Shown here: one piece after another, positions 58,762 through 64,000 of the stretch
Position numbering within the stretch: position 1 is the first letter of the stretch
Layout: each line of letters opens with the position of its first letter
Assembly (NCBI GenBank): GCA_033297075.1
Contig: MU858211.1
Coordinates: 1-64,000, forward strand
DNA length: 64,000 bases
Direction of reading: 5' to 3'
Source of the DNA: Rhypophila decipiens
Taxonomy: Eukaryota; Ascomycota; Sordariomycetes; Sordariales; Naviculisporaceae
Made by a program: the position numbers and the translations under genes
Notes under the pieces: model-generated
The model's database searches: none
What the model was told of the DNA's origin: nothing
What the model saw: the letters and a program-made list of their open reading frames with translations, nothing else

Positions 58762-59332
58762 TCATGACGACGTAGGCGCCGGTCCACACGTGCCAATACC
58801 GTGTATGGTAGTCACCACACAGCCATAAGGAGAGCAGCAAGGCTGATTCACCTGACAGCCATGACCGCTGGAGATGCAGTTCGGCCCCGACGGTGTCGTT
58901 GGTGGTGCCGCTGTGGTGGTGGTGGTCGTCGTCGTCGTGGCCTACGAAAGAACGTCAGCAAAAAGAAGCCAGGCAGGCCGGCAGAGACCAAAAGCTTACG
59001 GGCCACTCGCACGAGCAAGCAGAAGACAACTTGCTCGGGCTATGACACTGCTGCGAAAAGACACCAACGGTAGCAGCAATAGTATTGGTGTAAGAGGCGC
59101 AAAAGTGGCGGGCAAGGTTCGTGCGAGCGGCCAGGGCGCGCAGACAGTTGTTTCTCGCGCAGCTTGCCCGCTTGATCAGCTCGTGCTTGTTTTCGGCCGG
59201 TTGGGCATTATAGGCGTCAACAACAGTCTTGATGACGTAATCAGGCACCTTCTGCTCCTCTTCGGCGGCCGCAAAGACGACACTGGTGAGGAGGGCAGTA
59301 ATAGTGCCGGTGAGAATGGAAGTGACCTTCAT
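58762..59332 (-). CDS. Secreted peptide precursor with Kex2-type site and knottin-like C-terminus
   Basis: Two exons (59332-59000, 58941-58762) give 170 residues. A signal peptide (about 1-22) is followed by a short pro-region ending in a dibasic LIKR, a Kex2-type site. A middle domain has six Cys within about 50 residues (ASCARNNCLRAL, then C...C...CSC). Exon 2 begins with a run of Thr residues and a Pro/Thr linker. It ends in a compact C-terminal module with cysteines ordered C-C-CC-C-C (PNCISSGHGCQV, QPCCSPYGC, GTCG), the inhibitor-cystine-knot spacing. The intron has a GTAAGC donor and a TAG acceptor, and both exons keep phase. Function is unknown. It lies between UstYa-like genes and near a hydroxylase, which makes modification of a secreted peptide conceivable. 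Confidence 0.78.
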
Positions 59333-59840
59333 GTCTAGGTAGGTGATCTGGAAAGCTGGGTAAAGGAGTAAGCTGGTCTAGTTATGAACTTATGACCACG
59401 ATAATGTAGAAGAGAGAGAAAGTCGGAATGAGGGGGTTCCGAGGGCTTGGCGGGGTTATGTACCTCCAGGTCTACCATGTTCAGCTTGGCTGTCAATAGT
59501 GCGGTCGCTGCCGTGCAACTATCAGCCTTCGGGTGACGGGCGAGCCAAACTCGCCAAGACTGCGGCTCTAATTCGCCCGTCGGGTTCGAATATGAGACCT
59601 CGAGACATATTTAGTGAGCAGAAAGCCACATGGCGTATTGGCCCGCCGAATCCTACCCCTTGAAGCAGCACGTGTTAAGGTAAGGAATTGGTTCAAGATG
59701 GGGTAACCTCCAATGTTCGGAAAGAATATTTCTTGTGATATATACTCACGTCATATAACTGCCCTCCCCTGCCTATGGTCTCCTCTCGTATCATGTTCCA
59801 AACATACCATCTCAACACTCGGTTCCTGCAGTAAAAGCAG
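59333..59840. other. Intergenic, no gene recognised
   Basis: 0.5 kb upstream of the secreted-peptide gene and at the 3' end of the GNAT gene. Nothing recognised. Confidence 0.5.
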
Positions 59841-60503
59841 CTAACTCTCAGCACCAAGACTAGCCACCTCATCAGGCAACCCATAAACACTCAGCTTATC
59901 CCCGTCCACGTCGGCCATAGTCCAGACCTGACCAACAACGCCCCCAAAAACCTTGAGTACCCGCAAGCCCTGATCCTTGAACCCAAGACTCTTGAAAACA
60001 GCATAGCTCGCCTCATTGTCCGGATTATGCAACCCCAAAACTTGTTGCAGGCCCAATTCTTCATCTGCATATCGCAAGATGCGTTGACAAGCCTCCTTGG
60101 TATATCCCTTGCGCATATGCTCCGTCAGCATGGCAAATCCGAGATCAGGCACGGGATACGACTTTTCAGGGTCGGGATCAGTGCCTCGCACGAGAGAGAC
60201 GATTCCGATGGGGATCGCCCTTTCCAGCGGGTTCTCATTTTCCCTGGTTTCTCCTTGTCCTGCCTTGAGAGATACCAGGTATATGCCGTGCCCGAAGCGG
60301 TCGTGTGTCTCGCGGACACGGCCGGCAAGGTGCTTGCGAGCTGCCTCGCGGGTGGTGATGTCGGTGGGGGAACCACCGATTGAGGCGATGAATTCGGGCG
60401 TGTTGTACAGCGAGACCATAAAGTCGCAATGTGCGTCGCTCTCGGGGAGGAGGTGCGAGATTGTCAGTCGAGGGCTTTCGATGCACCAGGTTGGGGACGC
60501 CAT
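59841..60503 (-). CDS. RimJ/RimL-type GNAT acetyltransferase
   Basis: A single exon of 220 residues from an ATG at 60503. It opens with the family's ESPRLTISHLLPES strand-helix. It continues with IPIGIVSLVRG and PDLGFAMLTEHMRKGYTKEACQRILRYA, where the loop R-K-G-Y-T takes the acetyl-CoA-binding position. It closes with LHNPDNEASYAVFKSLGF. These features place it with the Acetyltransf_3 group, which acetylates protein N-termini, antibiotics or small amines. The C-terminal 40 residues extend beyond the core fold. It lies between the secreted-peptide gene and a third UstYa-like gene, but many such GNATs are stand-alone genes. Confidence 0.87.
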   Translation of the reverse strand: MASPTWCIESPRLTISHLLPESDAHCDFMVSLYNTPEFIASIGGSPTDITTREAARKHLAGRVRETHDRFGHGIYLVSLKAGQGETRENENPLERAIPIGIVSLVRGTDPDPEKSYPVPDLGFAMLTEHMRKGYTKEACQRILRYADEELGLQQVLGLHNPDNEASYAVFKSLGFKDQGLRVLKVFGGVVGQVWTMADVDGDKLSVYGLPDEVASLGAES

Positions 60504-61051
60504 TTTGAGAAGACCGGAATTTCTAGCAGAGGATTTTGAGAAAGTTGGGTGCTCGAGTTGCCAGATGTATTTGTCGCTTGGTCTTGTCTTTGAACGCGAT
60601 TGAGCTGTGAAAATGAAAGTTTTGGCGGGCGTTTATGGTGCAGTTCGAAGAGGAAGGAGCTCACGTTTTAAAGATACCCCAGATCCTATCTTGGACAAAT
60701 GTTACAGCAGAGGACAAGCAGATAAAGCAGGCCCTGGCGGTAGAAGGTGGCAGTGCAAAAAAGCCAGGGAAGGTAGCAGCAACTGCTTGTGCAGTCTCGA
60801 GCGTGTCAAGAAGGAGGTGAGTCAATAGGCTAATACCGAAGATACCCAGAATAGACATTTTCACATACCCGATGCAGCGGATGTGCCGCTTATGCACGTC
60901 TGTTAACCAGGAATAACACGAGCAATCATACGTACAGAAATACCAATACGGATACAGCATAACGTTAGTCTTAAGAAAAGGGTAACGAAATCCATCGCTA
61001 TACAGAACCGAAGACACCCGAGTAGCTTCAGTTGTTGTGCCTATGCCAACT
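60504..61051. other. Intergenic, no gene recognised
   Basis: 0.55 kb between the GNAT promoter and the 3' end of UstYa-like 3. Nothing recognised. Confidence 0.5.
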
Positions 61052-61962
61052 CTAATGCCCGCCATGACCATGAGAATGAGGATGCACACTGCTGCTTTCA
61101 CCTCCCTCGTCAAAGTCATTCCTGTGATCCGGGCTATGCGTAACCTTTCCACCCGTATAACCCGACCCATGAATCTTGTCACTTCGATGCTCATAAGCCC
61201 AGCTGAACATTCTCTCAAAGCTTCGGCACTGGTGAGTAGCCCCCATCCCATTGATGCCCACCTCGGTCAGCGGCTCCAGAGTAAAGTCGCCGGCGCACAT
61301 GATGCCCTGCCGGATGTAATCTAGACAATGGTCCCTGTGGAACTCGACCTCGTCGGGAGGAAAGTCCTCGACTGTTTCAGGATAGTAGGCGTATCGCAGG
61401 AAATTGAGGCAGTGCAGCTGGTGGAACATGGAGACGCCGTACACCTTGGCGTGCTCCTTGTTGTTGGGCGCCGGCAGGGAAGGAGGCAGGTTGCCGGTGA
61501 GATGGTTGGGGATCTCGACGATGCCGTCTCCGGGCGGCTGGAGACGGCGCCAGGCTTCGTTGGTGTCGTTTTTGGGTCTTCCGCCGAGGTATGAGTGCGG
61601 TTGGAACGTTGTGCGAGTGTCGAAGAGGACTTGTCACATGTGATATTAGTAAAAGAGGTTTGATTTTCATGGTGGTAGTTACTGGTATACTTACGGTCAG
61701 GCTCAAAGACATCCTCTCGGGGGCCACAGCTGAAGCCCTTGAGCAGGCTGTTGACCTTGATCCAGACGCCCAGGCCGGCGACGAGAAGAATAACGTTGGC
61801 GGCGAGAAGTGCAGTGTTCATATTGAAGAAGCGGTTTCGCTTTCGAGAAGCATGTCTTGCGTAGAGAGTCCCATCGGACATGATGTCTTCGGCAAGCAGG
61901 TACTGCTTGTCTTGGCCCATCTCAGTTGATGAGCGAGAAGATGAGTATCTTGGAGAAGACAT
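61052..61962 (-). CDS. UstYa-like (DUF3328) oxidase-type protein 3
   Basis: Two exons (61962-61695, 61629-61052) give 281 residues. A cytosolic N-terminus leads into one membrane segment (MNTALLAANVILLVAGLGVWI). The lumenal domain has HQLHC (159-163) and DHCLDYIRQG (Cys at 191), the two metal-site motifs of the family. It differs from copies 1 and 2: the intron lies elsewhere, the C-terminal region reads GMGATHQCRSFERMFSWAYEHR, and the protein ends in a His/Ser/Gly-rich tail (HPHSHGHGGH) that may bind metal. It therefore belongs to another branch of the family. It is divergent from the dioxygenase gene at 62.7 kb across 0.7 kb, a layout suited to co-expression. Confidence 0.9.
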
Positions 61963-62655
61963 TTGAGATCAGGGAAGGGTCAGTATCGGAGAGAATGAAG
62001 AACATGTGCAGATGGTTTGTGCGTGTCAAATTTCTGTGTTTGGCTCCATCTTCTATCCTTTGCAGTGCTGTGGGCTCAGGGGGCTTGTTGACATCTCCCA
62101 GGACACGCATCTTTGCATGGTGTCATTGACCGTACCATCATGTGAGGTGAAGCACGCCGGGTTGCAGTGATTCCTTTGCGAGTCAAGCAGATGCAGTTGG
62201 GTATTTCGGTTCGGTCATAACCGACGACGAGGCAGAACAGCTGCCAACTATCACCACCCTGGGAGCCGCTGAGGCACGGTAAGCTCCTGATGTTACGTCG
62301 TCACAACCAGGCTTAAAAGGTTCCGACGAGGATGTCTTTGGCCGAGCAAAGCTTAGTGGGAGCAGGACCCTGGAAATCTACGCGGCTCAGCATCCCGTGC
62401 TACTGACCCCGGCCGAGCCCCCGCGTCGGTCGAGCACTGCCCGGTCTCAGGTCTGTACGGATTATCCCAGGATATGCAATACGTGCATTTATTCCATTAC
62501 CGAGTGTATCACACACAACAGGGAGGGAGCATAAAAACATCGTGTACTCATCCAGAGATTACAGTCGACCTTGAGCTTCACCGAGTCTACTCAGCTCTAC
62601 TTCATCTTGTCCTTGCCACTCAATGTTACTGCACTACTCTCGCTATCATTCCAAA
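61963..62655. promoter_or_regulatory. Divergent promoter region of UstYa-like 3 and the dioxygenase
   Basis: 0.7 kb head-to-head region between the two genes. No supported gene; no clear operator was recognised. Confidence 0.45.
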
Positions 62656-63618
62656 ATGGCCACCTCCAAGCCTTCCAACCCAAAATCCAAGACCCAGAAG
62701 CAACCAGCCTCAGCATTGGCTCCCATCACCCTCTTGGGGCTGGCTCTCATTCCACTGCTTACATTCAGCTACTTGCAACCCAGAGTCATCTCCAACCAAG
62801 TCAAGTCTCTCTATGGCTCTCAACCAATCATCGCCTACACCCAAAACAACAACCACCACCACGGGACCCTCTCAAACTCAACCAGCCCCATCCAAACCAA
62901 CGAGCAATTGGCGGCAGAATATTCACATTCCTGCCCATCCCACGCACCAAAAACGCACATCTTCTCCCTCGACCCCCTAATCATCTACGTCGAGAATTAC
63001 CTCACGCCCAGCGAGATATCCTACCTCTTATCCCTCGCCGTGCCCTACTACAGACCCTCCCCGGTCTCCAAGGGCTATACCCTAGAGGCCTATGACACCG
63101 AGATTCGCTCGTCCATGTCGGCCGTGCTGCCCGACGACCCTGTCGTGGCATGCATTGAGCAGCGCAGCGTCGACTTCCAGGGCTTCATGCCGTGCTCGCG
63201 ACTCGAAGACATTCAAGTCGTAAAGTACGCCGTGGGCGACCACTTCCGGCCGCATTTTGACTGGTTCAGTGGGATGGCCAACCCGAGAATCTCTACGTTC
63301 TTTGTGTATCTTGCTTGTGACGGTGCTACTGAGGAAGAAGAGTGTCAGGGAGGAGCGACGCAGTTCCCCCATTTCGAGGGCGCTTTCTCCAAGTTGTGGT
63401 GTGATAGTGGCTTTGTAGACTGTGAGGATGATTCTGGTGTTGGAGGGGTGGCCTTCAAGCCTGTTGTTGGGAACGCTGTCTTCTGGAGTAACCTGTATGC
63501 TAACGGGACTGCTGGACACCCTGGTGTTTGGCATGCCGGGATGCCAGTCAAGAGGGGTCGAAAGGTTGGACTGAATATCTTTACTCGGAGGGAGACTTGG
63601 GTTCCTGAGCAAAAATGA
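62656..63618 (+). CDS. Prolyl-4-hydroxylase-like 2-oxoglutarate/Fe(II) dioxygenase
   Basis: A single exon of 320 residues; the ATG at 62656 (aaaATGGCC) was preferred over an in-frame one 11 codons upstream. A basic N-terminus and one hydrophobic segment (ITLLGLALIPLLTFSYL, 24-40) suggest type II anchoring in the ER. The catalytic double-stranded helix shows the iron triad His200-x-Asp202 and His293, with Lys303 ten residues later for 2-oxoglutarate. IYVENYLTPSEISYLL and WSNLYANGTAGHPGVWHAG are typical of P4H domains. Enzymes of this type hydroxylate proline or other side chains in peptides passing through the secretory pathway. That fits a neighbourhood of UstYa-like proteins and a secreted cysteine-rich peptide. 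Confidence 0.9.
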   Translation: MATSKPSNPKSKTQKQPASALAPITLLGLALIPLLTFSYLQPRVISNQVKSLYGSQPIIAYTQNNNHHHGTLSNSTSPIQTNEQLAAEYSHSCPSHAPKTHIFSLDPLIIYVENYLTPSEISYLLSLAVPYYRPSPVSKGYTLEAYDTEIRSSMSAVLPDDPVVACIEQRSVDFQGFMPCSRLEDIQVVKYAVGDHFRPHFDWFSGMANPRISTFFVYLACDGATEEEECQGGATQFPHFEGAFSKLWCDSGFVDCEDDSGVGGVAFKPVVGNAVFWSNLYANGTAGHPGVWHAGMPVKRGRKVGLNIFTRRETWVPEQK

Positions 63619-64000
63619 GCAGTGGGGCACAGCAAAAGTATTGCCTGTAGATGCAGGTCCTTGTTGTCGGTTTCTAATTATTGGTAGATGGATGTATGTT
63701 TTTCGATTACCTCTGATAGACGGATAGACTGGAATGGTGGGCTTCAATTTTTCATGATTTCTGCAGATTGTCTTTGACAGTCATGGACTCGTGGTCCAGA
63801 ATAAGCGATGTCCGTCAAGAGTCCCAGATTACTCGAAACGCCAATGTTACTTAGATCTATGACAATGATGGTAGACAGTTCCCAAAGGTATCGACCATAC
63901 TGCTGACGTACTGACTTGCTTGCTAAAAGAGGTGCCATTCTTGTCAGAGGAAAAGCCTGTATGGAAAAACGAGGAAGAAAAGGAAACAAACATCTATTGG
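63619..64000. other. Window end, no gene recognised
   Basis: About 0.4 kb of 3' flank of the dioxygenase. A minus-strand frame at 63744-63989 has no motif. Confidence 0.5.

Noticed and set aside
54730..63618. Classic dikaritin-type precursor with repeated core peptides and KR spacers
   Set aside because: Searched by eye in all frames near the UstYa-like genes; no repeated short core was found. Only the single-copy cysteine-rich peptide is present.
1..64000. Intact transposon, tRNA or rRNA genes
   Set aside because: No transposase, reverse transcriptase or integrase motif and no tRNA or rRNA signature was recognised on either strand; a tRNA scan would be needed to exclude small RNAs.

Overview
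This window reads as an accessory region of a filamentous ascomycete genome (Pezizomycotina; Eurotiomycete-like is a guess). The signs are short introns of about 50 to 110 nt with GTAAGT/GTATGT donors, CTAAC branch sites and C/TAG acceptors, a fungal highly reducing polyketide synthase, UstYa-type oxidases, KP4-like, CFEM-like and other small secreted cysteine-rich proteins, and a NACHT-ankyrin gene. I saw no rRNA, tRNA, CRISPR array or intact transposon.

Left part (0 to 25 kb): a small cysteine-containing protein, then a 2712-residue highly reducing PKS (minus strand) that ends in its carrier domain with no release domain. It faces a PLP-dependent alpha-oxoamine-synthase-like enzyme (plus strand) across a 3.6 kb shared intergenic region. 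A fungal rhodopsin-fold membrane protein, a GNAT acetyltransferase and a cytochrome P450 follow. The natural reading is a polyketide-amine pathway: the PKS builds a reduced chain, the PLP enzyme offloads it by condensation with an amino acid, and the P450 and acyltransferases tailor it. An imine-reductase-like gene (38.7 kb) and a wax-synthase-type O-acyltransferase (35.1 kb) further right could belong to the same chemistry, but ordinary genes separate them from the core.

Middle part (25 to 43 kb): a divergent pair of KP4-like secreted proteins, an SRPK-like kinase with an altered DFG motif, an 818-residue membrane protein, two uncharacterised proteins, the O-acyltransferase, the imine-reductase-like protein, and a tandem pair of beta/gamma-crystallin-like secreted proteins of which one is broken.

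Right part (43 to 64 kb): an amidase with an in-frame stop and a GC-AG intron, a CFEM-like protein with a C-terminal membrane segment, a cysteine-rich secreted protein with a frameshift, a degenerate NACHT-ankyrin gene, a four-helix membrane protein, three UstYa-like (DUF3328) genes, a secreted peptide with a knottin-like C-terminus, a RimJ-type GNAT and a prolyl-4-hydroxylase-like dioxygenase. The UstYa, hydroxylase and cysteine-rich peptide group is the best candidate for an undescribed system, for example a ribosomal-peptide modification locus, but no repeated-core precursor was found. Five genes between 39.8 and 58 kb carry one or two apparent lesions each, so this segment is either decaying or affected by assembly errors.

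All exon models were built by hand from splice signals, reading-frame phase and remembered family patterns; none is supported by transcripts.
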